From: a virus
Direction: 5' to 3' (one strand)
IMG/VR virus record: IMGVR_UViG_3300032288_000549
Coordinates: 1 to 23,255 of that record
Length of the DNA: 23,255 bases
Shown here piece by piece: positions 12,501 to 22,233 of this stretch. Numbering within the stretch: the first letter of the stretch is position 1; the number at the start of each line of letters is the position of its first letter. The position numbers were made by a program, and so were the translations under genes. The notes beneath the pieces are model-generated. The model had not been told where the DNA came from. It worked only from the letters and a program-made list of their open reading frames with translations, and made no database searches.

Positions 12501-13854
12501 ATATCTGTACTATTACTCGTTTATGTCCAAGGTTATCAGGTGTAGTTGTTGAATTTTGTACTGCAAAAATTAAGTAATAAGCAGTAGCAGAATTGAATGG
12601 TATAAGAGCTATTCCACCAGTGGTTAAATCCGAACTAACAAAACCCGTTGTTAGATACACATTCAAATTTGTTCCGTCAAAAAATATATTTCTTCGAAAA
12701 TTTTGAATATAATTAGTACCTGTCATTTGTGCAGAAGTTGCTAGTAGTGTAGCACCTGTCAAACTATTTGAAGTATTGATATAAATTCTACCCGTTGAAG
12801 TAGTTGAGCCTGCGGTCTTTGTTAATAAGCTTTGAATATAAATAGTATTATTACTTACCAACGTACCTGCAGGTATCAATACGGATGCACTAATCTGATT
12901 AGCTGTACCTGTTAGGTTGCTACCATTAATACTAGCTAATGTACTAGGGTTAGTAGTTATATTCCCACTACCCAACAAAGATGTTGAGTTAATTGTCTTA
13001 ATGTTTGTACCTGATACCAATGCTGCTTGCTTAGCATTGAACGCACTCCAATCGGTAGTACTCAATGCACCCCTAGTTGTAGCCGATGCTGTTGGTAGAT
13101 TGAATTGGTGATCAGTGCCACTTGATACCACGTTGAAGTCAGTACCTGTAGTGCCTGTGCTTATTGTTTGTATATCCGCACTTAGGCCATTCAATGCAGT
13201 CATTCCTGTTCCTGCTATGATGCCTGCCTGTTGTGTTACGGTAAAGATAGCAGATGCTGTAGCAGGAGGTGGACTACCTGCAGGATAGTACTCCATTGTA
13301 ACATCCAAGCTAGTAGCACTCCACATGAGCTCATAGAAATCACCACCAACTGCATCAAGTAAATAGTTCCATGATGGTATGCAGTGACCAGGTATTCCAC
13401 CATGAGATGATATAACAGCTACAAAGCCTGCACTACCTGCTACATCTGAGCCATTCTTTCTAAGCCATACAGTTACATCATGCTCTTGGCTATCTATATT
13501 TTGAAACTGAAAAGAGAACTGCAGGTTATATATTCCTGTGTTAGCTATGGTTATCTCAGTATCACTGTTGACTGTTACCCCATTGCTGAAGTCCATGGTC
13601 CTGAACTTAGTAGGTTGGCCTACATTCACTGCACCTAATGGTTGACTAAGGTCATCCTGGTATTGTGCATAGTACCCTGCAGCACCGCCACCACCACCAC
13701 CTGCTCCATCAATGATTTGTTGACCGGTGATAACAGTGTTAGTAGGTACTCCACCTGACATCATTGTACATTCAATCAAGTCAGTAGGCTGTAAATTTCC
13801 TGTGTGAGGTGTGAGGGTTGGCCTCCAATCACCCCACCATAAAGGTGAACTCAT
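12493..13854 (-). CDS. Tail fibre or receptor-binding protein with C1q/TNF-like and jelly-roll parts
   Basis: A 453-aa protein. The N-terminal 50 residues (WWGDWRPTLTPHTGNLQPTD) look like an attachment domain, joined by a GAGGGGGGAAG hinge. Residues about 70-210 are beta-rich (ITIANTGIYNLQFSFQFQN, VTVWLRKNG) in the manner of C1q/TNF-like domains. Then comes GALSTTDWSAFNAKQ and SLLGSGNITT, shaft repeats common in Bacteroidota phage fibres. The C-terminal 150 residues, with many Asn, Thr and Ser, form a second beta domain. This part is more AT-rich than the rest of the gene, as if exchanged. It probably recognises the host surface. Confidence 0.7.
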   Translation of the reverse strand: MSSPLWWGDWRPTLTPHTGNLQPTDLIECTMMSGGVPTNTVITGQQIIDGAGGGGGGAAGYYAQYQDDLSQPLGAVNVGQPTKFRTMDFSNGVTVNSDTEITIANTGIYNLQFSFQFQNIDSQEHDVTVWLRKNGSDVAGSAGFVAVISSHGGIPGHCIPSWNYLLDAVGGDFYELMWSATSLDVTMEYYPAGSPPPATASAIFTVTQQAGIIAGTGMTALNGLSADIQTISTGTTGTDFNVVSSGTDHQFNLPTASATTRGALSTTDWSAFNAKQAALVSGTNIKTINSTSLLGSGNITTNPSTLASINGSNLTGTANQISASVLIPAGTLVSNNTIYIQSLLTKTAGSTTSTGRIYINTSNSLTGATLLATSAQMTGTNYIQNFRRNIFFDGTNLNVYLTTGFVSSDLTTGGIALIPFNSATAYYLIFAVQNSTTTPDNLGHKRVIVQIYD

Positions 13855-13864
13855 ACCTATATTA
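13855..13864 (-). promoter_or_regulatory. Late start element AATATAGGT (fibre unit)
   Basis: On the minus strand TAATATAGGT directly abuts the ATG at 13854. The upstream 20 nt (TTCGGATGCTTAGAA) closely match those before the element at 20912, so the conserved region extends beyond the core. Confidence 0.55.
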
Positions 13865-13883
13865 TTCTAAGCATCCGAAATGT

Positions 13884-14327
13884 TTAATTGCCTGACAAAG
13901 GAACTGCACAATCAGTCCAATCATTAACCGTTAATGTTATGTTCATGACATAGCCTGCAGCGTAGTCAAGTAAATCATTGTTCAAAGGTTGGAAGTTAGG
14001 TATCCCAATCACATCAAAGCTATAGTCAGTACCATCCATGTAGTAAACATAAAGGTCATTGAGTATCTGCTGTGTATCGCTTAGGATTGTTATGATGTTA
14101 GCCCTGTCCTTTTGGATGATGTCAAAGCAGTAGATGTCAAAGTTAAACTCTGAGGTGTTCTCGGTAGGGTTTACGCTAACAGGAACCACAAACACAATAG
14201 GATATTTCTCATCCTTAGTAGCGAAGTTAAATAGCTGTTCCTTAAAGTCACTGCCTACTTTCTTAACCTGGAGGTGATTGTTATAAAACAGTTCAATGTG
14301 ATCTATGATTGCTTGTAGTGAGTTCAT
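13884..14327 (-). CDS. Conserved tail-region protein of unknown function (147 aa)
   Basis: The sequence HLQVKKVGSDFKEQLFNFATKDEKYPIVFVVP and FNFDIYCFDIIQKDRANI belongs to a family I associate with Bacteroidota phage tail modules, but it has no named function. It is a mixed alpha/beta protein with no membrane segment. Size and position beside the tape measure would suit a tail terminator or a minor tail protein. Its ATG shares a base with the tape measure stop (TAATG). Confidence 0.6.
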   Translation of the reverse strand: MNSLQAIIDHIELFYNNHLQVKKVGSDFKEQLFNFATKDEKYPIVFVVPVSVNPTENTSEFNFDIYCFDIIQKDRANIITILSDTQQILNDLYVYYMDGTDYSFDVIGIPNFQPLNNDLLDYAAGYVMNITLTVNDWTDCAVPLSGN

Positions 14328-16612
14328 TATAGTTCAGCGTTTTTGTTAATCTTGGTTATCTTGTTTTGTACGTTGGTTATTTGTGTCTCTGATACTACAG
14401 CTGTGACAGTCATGTTGGTGCTTGCTGTACCACCTCCTGCACTTATCACATTGCCGGTATTAGCTGAGCCAAATAACTGAGCTGCTTGAGGTACTTGCTG
14501 TGCTACATTAGCACCGCCTCCTGTTGACTCTGAGCTTGTGCCTCCACCACCTGCAGAGGGGCTACCTCCTGAAGTTAATATCTGCTTGGCCTTGGCTACG
14601 TTGGTAGCAATCTGAATGATACCTGAAGCGAACTGAGCAATACCTGCAGCACCTGCTGTCACTCCGTTGAATGGGTTGGATTGTGAAGCAGCAACCAATG
14701 CAGAGATAGCCTTGGCTGTATCAATACCTATTTGTATCAATGCGTTTGCCTTGTTAAACTTCTCTAGTTTCTTTTGGTCCTTGATAAACGCAGCACCTAC
14801 GGTATTAAGGCCATTAGCTATATCGGATGCAAGTGCTAGTTTAGCCTCCCTTTCTTTCTTAGCGTTCTCAATCTTTTCAAGGGTGTACTTATTCTCAATG
14901 TTTTTCTTATCCTCTTCAAACTTAGCTGTAAGCTGTAGCTGTGCAGCTGCATTATCACCTAGTATCTTTTGCTCTTCCTTATACTTCTCCTCCAGTGCTT
15001 TAATATCTTTCTGCTCTTGAGTAGCATTCATGTTGAAGATTAAATCTTGAGCTTGCTTAAGTGCTGCTGCTTTTTTCTCTTCCTCTGCTTTTAGTTTATC
15101 CTCTTCCTCTTTTCTTTTTTTCTCAGCCTCATCTGCGTACTTTTGGTCAATGGCTGCCTTATCCTTTCCTAGTTGCTCAAGTAGTAACTTCTCAAGTTCA
15201 GCATTCCCATCTGCTATCTCCATCTGCTTGTCAAACTCCTCAGTAAGTTTCTGCTTTTCATATTCCTTTTGAGACATGGTGAGCTTGTTCATGAGGTCGA
15301 ACTGAGCATCTTCTCTTTTTATCCTTTCCTCATTTTCCTTAAGAGCTATATCATGAAGTCTCTTTGCCTCTGCCTCTGCTGCCTTAATTCTTGCATCACT
15401 TTCTTTCTTATGGTTAGCAGTCTTTTTCTTTTGGCCATCAATGTTAATTTTATTAGTCTTCTCTAATTCCATTGCTTGCTTGAGTGCGTTCTTAGCCTCC
15501 TCCTCATACATGTTAGACTCTTTCTTGAAGCCTGCCTCTTTCTCCTTAACACGTTTCTTTTGCTTAGCTGCAAGTGTCTCTTCACTATTACCTGCTAATG
15601 CATTGGCTCCTACAATCACCTGACCTAGTAAACCTGTTGCTGCAATGTACTGCTTATTCCTGTTAACAAAGTCTCGTGTCTTATCAAGGGCTGTAGTCTG
15701 GTCTTGAGTCTTAGCTAGGATTGCCTTAGCATCTGCCTCAGCTGCTTTCTTAGCAAATACCTCAGCTCTAGCCCTTGCCATGGTAGCGGCAATATATGCA
15801 TCGGTCTTAGCCACATATAATCTTTCAGCCTCCTGTAGTGTAGTGGCTGCACCAAATGTATCACCTAGCTTTTCGTTGTAGGTAGCAAGTGCCTCCTCTT
15901 TAGATATCACTCCCTCTTTAGCTAGGTCGAATGCAGTGCCTACTTCATTCACTGTAGTGATCACCCCAACAGCTGAGTCCTCCATTGCTTTATTAGCTTC
16001 GGCATTGGCCTCCTGCATACGTTTGAACTCTTCACTTTCTGCTGCTGCTATACCTAGACTCTCACCGAATTCCTTTATGATTTCAATGACTGCATCGAAT
16101 GCTATACCTACACCCTCAACTACTTTGTCAAGATAGCCTAGCTTCTGCATCAATACCACAGTGATAGCAATGATGGCGGCAATGACTGCAGCAATTAAAA
16201 AGATAGGGTTAGCCATTAAGGTAGTACCTAATGACATGAATGCTTTGCCTATTGTTCCAATGGTGCTAGTAAGTCCTCCGAATGCCTTGCTTAAATCTCC
16301 AGGTTTAATGTTACCCAATGAGGTAGCAAACACTTTAGCTCTTTCACTAGCCTCCTCAAAGTCAAGGCTCATTAAACTATCCTTGATACCACCTAATGAG
16401 TTACCTACTGCTTCAAACTTTGAACCTGTCGCAAAGGTATTAACTGCCTCATTGGCATCCTGTAGTTGGTCCTTTAACTCCCCTGCTCGCTGTGCTAACC
16501 TGGCAATATCTGCAGGGTCAGTAGCGTTAGCAATGGCACCCTTTAATTCTCTGAGCTCTGCCTTGATGGCACCAATGCCACCAAGCTTAATAGGTATTTC
16601 TACTTCATTCAT
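14327..16612 (-). CDS. Tape measure protein
   Basis: A 761-aa protein. Residues about 120-160 are a hydrophobic double segment (LMANPIFLIAAVIAAIIAI). Residues about 200-580 are long, highly charged coiled coil (KRKEEEDKLKAEEEKKAAAL and similar). The C-terminal 130 residues are alanine- and glycine-rich with GIAQFASGIIQIATNVAKAK and a serine/glycine linker. This is the classic build of the protein that sets tail length and leaves the virion during DNA ejection. It shares one base with the gene before and the gene after it. Confidence 0.9.
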   Translation of the reverse strand: MNEVEIPIKLGGIGAIKAELRELKGAIANATDPADIARLAQRAGELKDQLQDANEAVNTFATGSKFEAVGNSLGGIKDSLMSLDFEEASERAKVFATSLGNIKPGDLSKAFGGLTSTIGTIGKAFMSLGTTLMANPIFLIAAVIAAIIAITVVLMQKLGYLDKVVEGVGIAFDAVIEIIKEFGESLGIAAAESEEFKRMQEANAEANKAMEDSAVGVITTVNEVGTAFDLAKEGVISKEEALATYNEKLGDTFGAATTLQEAERLYVAKTDAYIAATMARARAEVFAKKAAEADAKAILAKTQDQTTALDKTRDFVNRNKQYIAATGLLGQVIVGANALAGNSEETLAAKQKKRVKEKEAGFKKESNMYEEEAKNALKQAMELEKTNKINIDGQKKKTANHKKESDARIKAAEAEAKRLHDIALKENEERIKREDAQFDLMNKLTMSQKEYEKQKLTEEFDKQMEIADGNAELEKLLLEQLGKDKAAIDQKYADEAEKKRKEEEDKLKAEEEKKAAALKQAQDLIFNMNATQEQKDIKALEEKYKEEQKILGDNAAAQLQLTAKFEEDKKNIENKYTLEKIENAKKEREAKLALASDIANGLNTVGAAFIKDQKKLEKFNKANALIQIGIDTAKAISALVAASQSNPFNGVTAGAAGIAQFASGIIQIATNVAKAKQILTSGGSPSAGGGGTSSESTGGGANVAQQVPQAAQLFGSANTGNVISAGGGTASTNMTVTAVVSETQITNVQNKITKINKNAEL

Positions 16613-19452
16613 TATGGCTTGTAATATCTTATTTCTAATGTGGTATAGTTAAGGTAGTTGTCTACATACCCTACACCTATCTGAGTTGTTAATATATAAA
16701 TGCTATTGTTACTTGGTATGTACTGAGCACTGATCACCCCGTCAAAGTTTACGTTGTTAATCATGACAGTCATCTCACTTGCTAGAATTGTTCCTATCTC
16801 CCAATTTTGTATGAACCCCTCATACTCACCTTGGTTGTTTCTTACCCATAGGATATCTCCAAAGCTACCCTCTTTCACATCGGCTACAGGGTCACTTGTT
16901 CCTGATTGTGTGAGCAATGCAGTGTACTTGTAATAAGATGGGTCAACCGGTATGCCGTTCATTCTACCTCTTACCACAAGGTTGTCAGTTACTATACCAT
17001 CATCCTCAACTGAGTATCCCTCGGTGGCCACCATTACTCTGAGTCCACCCGGTACAATGTTACCCCTGTTCACTACCTCACCAATGATACCACCACCTGT
17101 GAGCACGTTGCTGTTCATGCTCTTGGTCTTAACAATGGTGCTGTTAGCTACCTGCTGAATTGCTGAGATGTTAGGAAGTCCAACACCTGGTGTACCGAAT
17201 GGGTTAATGAACGGCATGAAGTTCACCTCACTATCCACTGAGATAAGTTCTACCTGTGTGAGCTTGTTAGCATTGGCATCGTAATCAATGACCTTGTTAA
17301 TGTTCCACCATGAGTTATCAATGCGTATCTTGTCATTGAGCTTCATAGATTGGATGTCAGTGTCCTTGAGATTAAAGAATGCAGTCAACATCTTACCGCT
17401 ATTAATCTGCCCCATGGTTCGCCTCCAATACCTGTTATAAAGGTTGTTATCAGTTAGGCTTAATGGTTGGTAGTAGTAGAATGAACACACCGAGTAGTTC
17501 AAATCCCACGTAGGATTAAGTGGGTTATCAAAGTGTCCAACGTATGGGTAAGTGGTTACACCTGTCATACCCGTTGTGCCATAGTCATAGATGTGGTATG
17601 GTGAACAGGTACTCAATCCTATCTCAGCTGTACTGTCGTACATGATACGGAGGTTAGTCTTAGGTGCTTGTCCTGCAATCATTCCAACATATGCACCGAA
17701 TGGTGTACGGATGATTGGTGTAGGACCAAACAATACAGGCTTAGTGGTTACATCCTTGACATACTCATTGTCAAAGACTACCTCTGCTTGTCCGTAGATT
17801 TGATTGGTAGCTGTGGTGTATGTAGCATTAGGGCTGTCCGTATCAGGTGCATAGGTGAGTATTAATTTCTTGCTTGTCAGTTCCGGTAAGAATGAAAGTG
17901 ACTGCTCCTGGTTCTTAGCTAGCTTGTATGTCCAATCTACTTCATTGCCTGCATCGTAGTATGCATCCCTATGGATTAGGTTGAGCTGATTGGGTTGGTT
18001 CTTATCTACATCTGCATACAGGTTGTACATGTTAAAGATAGCCTTAACAAAGTCATTCTGCTTTATCTTTTGTGGCACGTAGTCATTCACATCAATAGTA
18101 CCACCAATGGCCACAATGTTATTGGATGGGGTAATGCTAATGTTAATGCTAGTAATCACTGCCTGTATCTTAATCTGACCAGATGCACATGGAGTTCCTG
18201 ATGCTGACCCTATTCTCCATAGTGGAGCTTGAGCATTGGTAATAGGTGTTAATATCTTTGGCACCTTAATAGCTAACCTACCTTGAGATAGCTGTGGTAA
18301 GTTCTGAGCAGTCAAAGCCATAGTACATACAGCTGTTTGACTTAATACTGTAGTAGTACCGTTAGGTATTGAGGTAGGAGTCTGAACTGCATAGGTAACC
18401 GTAGCACTGTTGTTAAGTGGTGCAGGATTGGTGTATAGGTTGGTAGTGTAGCACACAGTACCATTCTGAGTGAGTGCTATCTGAGGCTGATAAAATTGCG
18501 GAGATGAGATACCATTCATCCCTGAGTATAATGTCACACCTGAAGAGTTGACTAATCTTATCTCATATTGTATCTGCACATTGTAGTCGTACTGCTGTGC
18601 ATTGTTTGAACTTATATTGAATGGGGTGCTATAGACTCCAGTGGTAGGGTTAAATATGTTCTGAGGGTCCTCGGTCTCAGTCCATCCTGCTATGGTTTGT
18701 AAGTTCTGAAACTCAGCAGACCCTGCAAAGAATGTACCGGTGTAAGTGGTTGGTCCTGCATTAGCCTTGACTGTGTAATCTGCATAGTCAAAGTTATCCG
18801 TATCCCCATTGTATGGAATGACTAGCTTGTCAAACTTATCATCTACCAAGTCAGGCCAACTGTATGTAAACCCTGCACCTTGAAAGATACGGTCAAAGTA
18901 AGTCTTGGCAAAGATAGCAGGCTTGAACTCCTGAGTGCTGTAGAATGCATCCCCACTACCAGGGAGGAAGTACTTGAAGCCATCCACCTCAGTGTTGGTA
19001 AACCTGTTCACCACATTGAATGCATCGTATGTGTGATTGAGGTCACTGAAGTCTATATCGGTTAGCTCAAGGTTATTGATGGCTGTAAAGAAATCGGCCT
19101 TGCTTTCCTTGACCAATACCTCATACTCCACATGCTCCTCATACTGCTCAGTGAGCTGTACCTTTTTAATAGCTGTGAGCTGTAGGCTTGCATCCTCCAT
19201 GACAGGTATCCCATCCTGGATAACTGAGCAGGTAGTCACTGCATTGATGTCAAACGTTCCTGCTTGAATGTTCACATCGTAGTAGTGGTTCAGTAGGTCA
19301 TTGTTATTCTTGCTACCTACCAAAACAATAGTCTTAGAAAAGTTACCTTTCCTTTGACTTATATCTCTAATGTCTCCTACCTGAAATGTCAAAGGGAATG
19401 AAGTACCCTCTTTAACATCAAGGTATCCTGTTGCTAGTTGTATCCTAACCAT
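16612..19452 (-). CDS. Large tail/baseplate protein (946 aa)
   Basis: The start is the ATG at 19452, where ATGGTTAG overlaps the preceding stop by 8 nt; a TTG at 19473 would give seven extra residues and is less likely. The N-terminus GDIRDISQRKGNFSKTIVL with GSKNNNDLLNHYYDVN is a recurrent start of large tail proteins in Flavobacteriia phages. The middle is beta-rich and threonine/asparagine-rich, and the C-terminus has GRMNGIPVDPSYYKYTALL. It is probably a tail tip or baseplate component beside the tape measure. The exact role is unknown. Confidence 0.65.
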   Translation of the reverse strand: MVRIQLATGYLDVKEGTSFPLTFQVGDIRDISQRKGNFSKTIVLVGSKNNNDLLNHYYDVNIQAGTFDINAVTTCSVIQDGIPVMEDASLQLTAIKKVQLTEQYEEHVEYEVLVKESKADFFTAINNLELTDIDFSDLNHTYDAFNVVNRFTNTEVDGFKYFLPGSGDAFYSTQEFKPAIFAKTYFDRIFQGAGFTYSWPDLVDDKFDKLVIPYNGDTDNFDYADYTVKANAGPTTYTGTFFAGSAEFQNLQTIAGWTETEDPQNIFNPTTGVYSTPFNISSNNAQQYDYNVQIQYEIRLVNSSGVTLYSGMNGISSPQFYQPQIALTQNGTVCYTTNLYTNPAPLNNSATVTYAVQTPTSIPNGTTTVLSQTAVCTMALTAQNLPQLSQGRLAIKVPKILTPITNAQAPLWRIGSASGTPCASGQIKIQAVITSINISITPSNNIVAIGGTIDVNDYVPQKIKQNDFVKAIFNMYNLYADVDKNQPNQLNLIHRDAYYDAGNEVDWTYKLAKNQEQSLSFLPELTSKKLILTYAPDTDSPNATYTTATNQIYGQAEVVFDNEYVKDVTTKPVLFGPTPIIRTPFGAYVGMIAGQAPKTNLRIMYDSTAEIGLSTCSPYHIYDYGTTGMTGVTTYPYVGHFDNPLNPTWDLNYSVCSFYYYQPLSLTDNNLYNRYWRRTMGQINSGKMLTAFFNLKDTDIQSMKLNDKIRIDNSWWNINKVIDYDANANKLTQVELISVDSEVNFMPFINPFGTPGVGLPNISAIQQVANSTIVKTKSMNSNVLTGGGIIGEVVNRGNIVPGGLRVMVATEGYSVEDDGIVTDNLVVRGRMNGIPVDPSYYKYTALLTQSGTSDPVADVKEGSFGDILWVRNNQGEYEGFIQNWEIGTILASEMTVMINNVNFDGVISAQYIPSNNSIYILTTQIGVGYVDNYLNYTTLEIRYYKP

Positions 19453-20911
19453 TGACCATGTCGTTGTTAGCAAGCTTGATTGTAATGCTTTGCTTGATTA
19501 GATTTTTATTCCGTTGCTTGTAATACTCATAGTTGGATGTCACCACGTTGCAGCTCACATACTGAGTGCTTTCAGGTATGTCACAGCTTTCATCATAGTT
19601 GCTTATCTTAAAGTATGTGTAAGGTGAGCTAATCAGTTCAGTGAAGTAGGTAGCCATGTCCTCACTCATCCAATCGGTATTGAGGTCAATAGTTTCATCC
19701 ACTGTTACATACGTGTTGGTGTATCCTCTTTCGGTTAGGTCATAGGTCCACTCACTTGAGTCAATATATCCTGGTACATCTTGATTGTATTGTTCTCTTG
19801 TTACGTTGCCTCTTTGGTATGCTCTACCTGTGAATGCAAAGCTACCCCATGAACCATAACGGTCTAGGAAGATGATGCTGTACTCTTGGCTTTGTGTTCT
19901 GCGATCTATGTTAACCTGGTATGACTGTGTAACCTGTGCACCATTGTACTCATAGTAGTATCTATAGAATTGTGTGGTAGGCTTAATCAATGGCAGTGTA
20001 CCTGACACTACAGTTAGTGTTCCTGCATTGTTAGGACCTACTGCATTGCCTGTTATGAACCCACTTGCACTCAATGGTTTTTCAAATATATCCCCTCCAT
20101 CATTCTCAAATATAATCTTGTGAGTACCTGCACCTACTATTCCATAGACTGCATTCATCCAAAGGTCTTGAGATAGGGTACAATAGAATTCACTCTTAGG
20201 GCATGAGGTCAAAAACTTATCACTTGAAGTTAATAAGAAATAGTCATTCTCATTCCATGATGGCCATTGAGTCCAAGGCAATGCACCATTGAACACGTAG
20301 TTATTCAGGTCATCAATGATATTGTATGTGGTGGTCTTTCTCCCATCTGCATAGGTGATTGCCACATCCTTGTTTGCGTTGGTGATTGAACTCCAAAGAA
20401 AGTTGATAACAATGTATGTACCGGTAGCAACAAGCACAGTGTACAGTCCGTCAAAGTTAGCATTGGCTGTACCTGCTCCTGTTTGAGTCAAGACTATCTG
20501 ATCACCAACAGCGAATGTGTTAGTGCCGTTCAGCTGTACCGTACCTGCATAGGGTGCAGTCACATACTGAGTCATGGCTGAGGTGAATGAGGTGGTAGTT
20601 AGATATTCCTCACCTACCTTAAGGTCATACTTGTAAGAGCTGTTAGGTGCGTTGTATGATGTGTCATTAGTTGGGTTGAGGTCAAAGCTAACCTTGGCTT
20701 GAAGTAGCTTGGTTAGGTCTATCTCACCGTACCCTGTAGAGTAAACAGGTAGGACCCTGTACTCTGCTATTTGATTGGCAGTACCTGATTGATACACTTC
20801 AAAGATATACTTAAACCCTGCTAGGTTTTTGTTGGTGCTATCATAGATGAACTTGATAGGATTGTATGCTGGAGTGAAACGCTGAGGTGCAGCCTGTAAT
20901 GTCATTGCCAT
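19445..20911 (-). CDS. Tail-associated structural protein (488 aa)
   Basis: A mainly beta protein with N-terminal FTPAYNPIKFIYDSTNKNLA and FKYIFEVYQSG. A central insert has FDGLYTVLVATGTYIVIN, and the C-terminal part has QSQEYSIIFLDRYGSWGSFAF and DWMSEDMATYFTELISSPY. It looks like a fibronectin- or Ig-type virion protein of the distal tail, not recognised further. It opens the tail unit behind an AATATAGGT element, 31 nt after the large terminase gene. The second ATG, two codons in, is an alternative start. Confidence 0.6.
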   Translation of the reverse strand: MAMTLQAAPQRFTPAYNPIKFIYDSTNKNLAGFKYIFEVYQSGTANQIAEYRVLPVYSTGYGEIDLTKLLQAKVSFDLNPTNDTSYNAPNSSYKYDLKVGEEYLTTTSFTSAMTQYVTAPYAGTVQLNGTNTFAVGDQIVLTQTGAGTANANFDGLYTVLVATGTYIVINFLWSSITNANKDVAITYADGRKTTTYNIIDDLNNYVFNGALPWTQWPSWNENDYFLLTSSDKFLTSCPKSEFYCTLSQDLWMNAVYGIVGAGTHKIIFENDGGDIFEKPLSASGFITGNAVGPNNAGTLTVVSGTLPLIKPTTQFYRYYYEYNGAQVTQSYQVNIDRRTQSQEYSIIFLDRYGSWGSFAFTGRAYQRGNVTREQYNQDVPGYIDSSEWTYDLTERGYTNTYVTVDETIDLNTDWMSEDMATYFTELISSPYTYFKISNYDESCDIPESTQYVSCNVVTSNYEYYKQRNKNLIKQSITIKLANNDMVNG

Positions 20912-20921
20912 ACCTATATTA
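20912..20921 (-). promoter_or_regulatory. Late start element AATATAGGT (tail unit)
   Basis: On the minus strand TAATATAGGT directly abuts the ATG at 20911. A TTTG lies 11 nt upstream of the element, and GCTTAGA in between is shared with the site at 13855. Confidence 0.55.
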
Positions 20922-20942
20922 ATCTAAGCAGGCAAAGTGTTT

Positions 20943-22094
20943 CTAAAATGCGTAGTAGCTGTCATCCGTATAGTACTCCTGTCGGATGTGAGTAGTGGCA
21001 TAACGGATTGCATCCATCGCATCATCAAACATCTTGACCGGTTCATCCGTTATCATATCCCCTACTTTTTTCCACTTGTAATTTTCATACTCTTTCTTGA
21101 GTGCCTTATCATCCTGGCATAGGACCCCGAATGTCTTGATGTTATCTATCCCTTTCTTTACCACCTTGTTTGCGTTCTGCACGTCATACCCTGCATTGTT
21201 CAGCTCGGCTATTATTTCAGGCCTAGCATAATCTGCTACTATGGTTACAGTCTTTTCAACGTTGAAGCTTTGCATCTTGTCAATCAGCATTGGTGTAGTC
21301 AGGTAGCTTTCATATATCACAGGCTCAATGTATATGTCGTTGTCACACCAATAGACACGCATGAGTGCAGTAGGGTGATTGTATCCAAAGTCTAAGCCAT
21401 ACACATAGTTGACAAACCTAGCAGGCCTATGAGGGATGAATGACCAATTAGAGTAGATGTTACTCTTGCTGATTGCTTTCTCACCTAGGGCATAGATTTG
21501 ATATAGTGCCTCATCCGTTCTCTTGAGGTCCTCTATCTGAGCCCTGATACTCTGAGGTAGGAATGGGTTATCTTTGTAGGTTGACTTTATCAGGATGCTT
21601 TCCTCCTGAGGTAGCTCATACAGCCATGAGGTTGACTCACTGGGGTTGTAGTCAAAGATTAGCTTAGACTCCGTTCTCATGTTCAGCTGAGTGAAGTCAT
21701 CAAAGTATAGCTCATTGGCCTCGTTACACCAAGCTATATCTCTTTTACGGCCCCTTATCTTTTGCTCATCATCCACACTAAAGAACTCCACAATGGACCC
21801 ATTAGGGAACGTGTAGATGTGCTCACTCTTGTTGTGGTCCTCCACTGAGTAGATGTTGAGTTCCTTGAGTATCTCAATGAAGTCTCTGAGTACTGTAGCC
21901 CTTAGAGCAGGGAATGTCTTACGGATGATACTTACTACCTTGTTATTGTTCTGCAGGCAGTATATGATAACTAACTGACATAGGCTGTAGGTCTTAGATG
22001 AACGGGAGCCTCCCTCGTTAATCACAAACCTTATATCCTGGTCATTGAGTGCTGCGTAGTTTTTCTCAAATATGACTGTGCTCTTTATCTCCAT
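20943..22094 (-). CDS. terL: Terminase large subunit
   Basis: A 383-aa protein with an ATPase and a nuclease domain. GGSRSSKT (28-35) is the Walker A motif, RDIAWCNEAN (118-127) the Walker B region with Glu125, and FDYNPSES (148-155) the coupling motif. In the nuclease half GLDFGYNHP gives Asp235, IVADYARPE Asp288 and MFDDAMDAI Asp358/Asp361, the RNase H-like metal ligands. It pumps DNA into the prohead and cuts concatemers. It is slightly short for the family but all motifs are present. Its start lies inside the 55-aa ORF. Confidence 0.93.
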   Translation of the reverse strand: MEIKSTVIFEKNYAALNDQDIRFVINEGGSRSSKTYSLCQLVIIYCLQNNNKVVSIIRKTFPALRATVLRDFIEILKELNIYSVEDHNKSEHIYTFPNGSIVEFFSVDDEQKIRGRKRDIAWCNEANELYFDDFTQLNMRTESKLIFDYNPSESTSWLYELPQEESILIKSTYKDNPFLPQSIRAQIEDLKRTDEALYQIYALGEKAISKSNIYSNWSFIPHRPARFVNYVYGLDFGYNHPTALMRVYWCDNDIYIEPVIYESYLTTPMLIDKMQSFNVEKTVTIVADYARPEIIAELNNAGYDVQNANKVVKKGIDNIKTFGVLCQDDKALKKEYENYKWKKVGDMITDEPVKMFDDAMDAIRYATTHIRQEYYTDDSYYAF

Positions 22095-22233
22095 GTGCTA
22101 TCTGATATGCATTCATTAGCATAGCCATCTGCCTGCCATCTGCAGCTACTGCTCTTCTATCTATCCTTACCTGTACCCCTTTCATCCTGTAGATGTAATC
22201 CTCCACCACTGCACACATGAACTCAATCTGCAT
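22066..22233 (-). CDS. Nested 55-aa protein between terminase subunits
   Basis: The ATG at 22233 overlaps the small terminase stop by 11 nt, and the stop at 22066 lies 29 nt inside the large terminase gene. Without it, 128 nt between the two subunits would be empty in a genome that otherwise has no such gaps inside operons. The product (MQIEFMCAVVEDYIYRMKGV, then RRAVAADGRQMAMLMNAYQI) is helical, with methionines and basic residues. The function is unknown; a packaging accessory factor is possible from its place. Confidence 0.6.
   Translation of the reverse strand: MQIEFMCAVVEDYIYRMKGVQVRIDRRAVAADGRQMAMLMNAYQIAHGDKEHSHI

Noticed and set aside
16161-16652. Plus-strand ORF of 163 codons
   Set aside because: Antisense to the alanine-rich start of the tape measure; composition is typical of a shadow frame.
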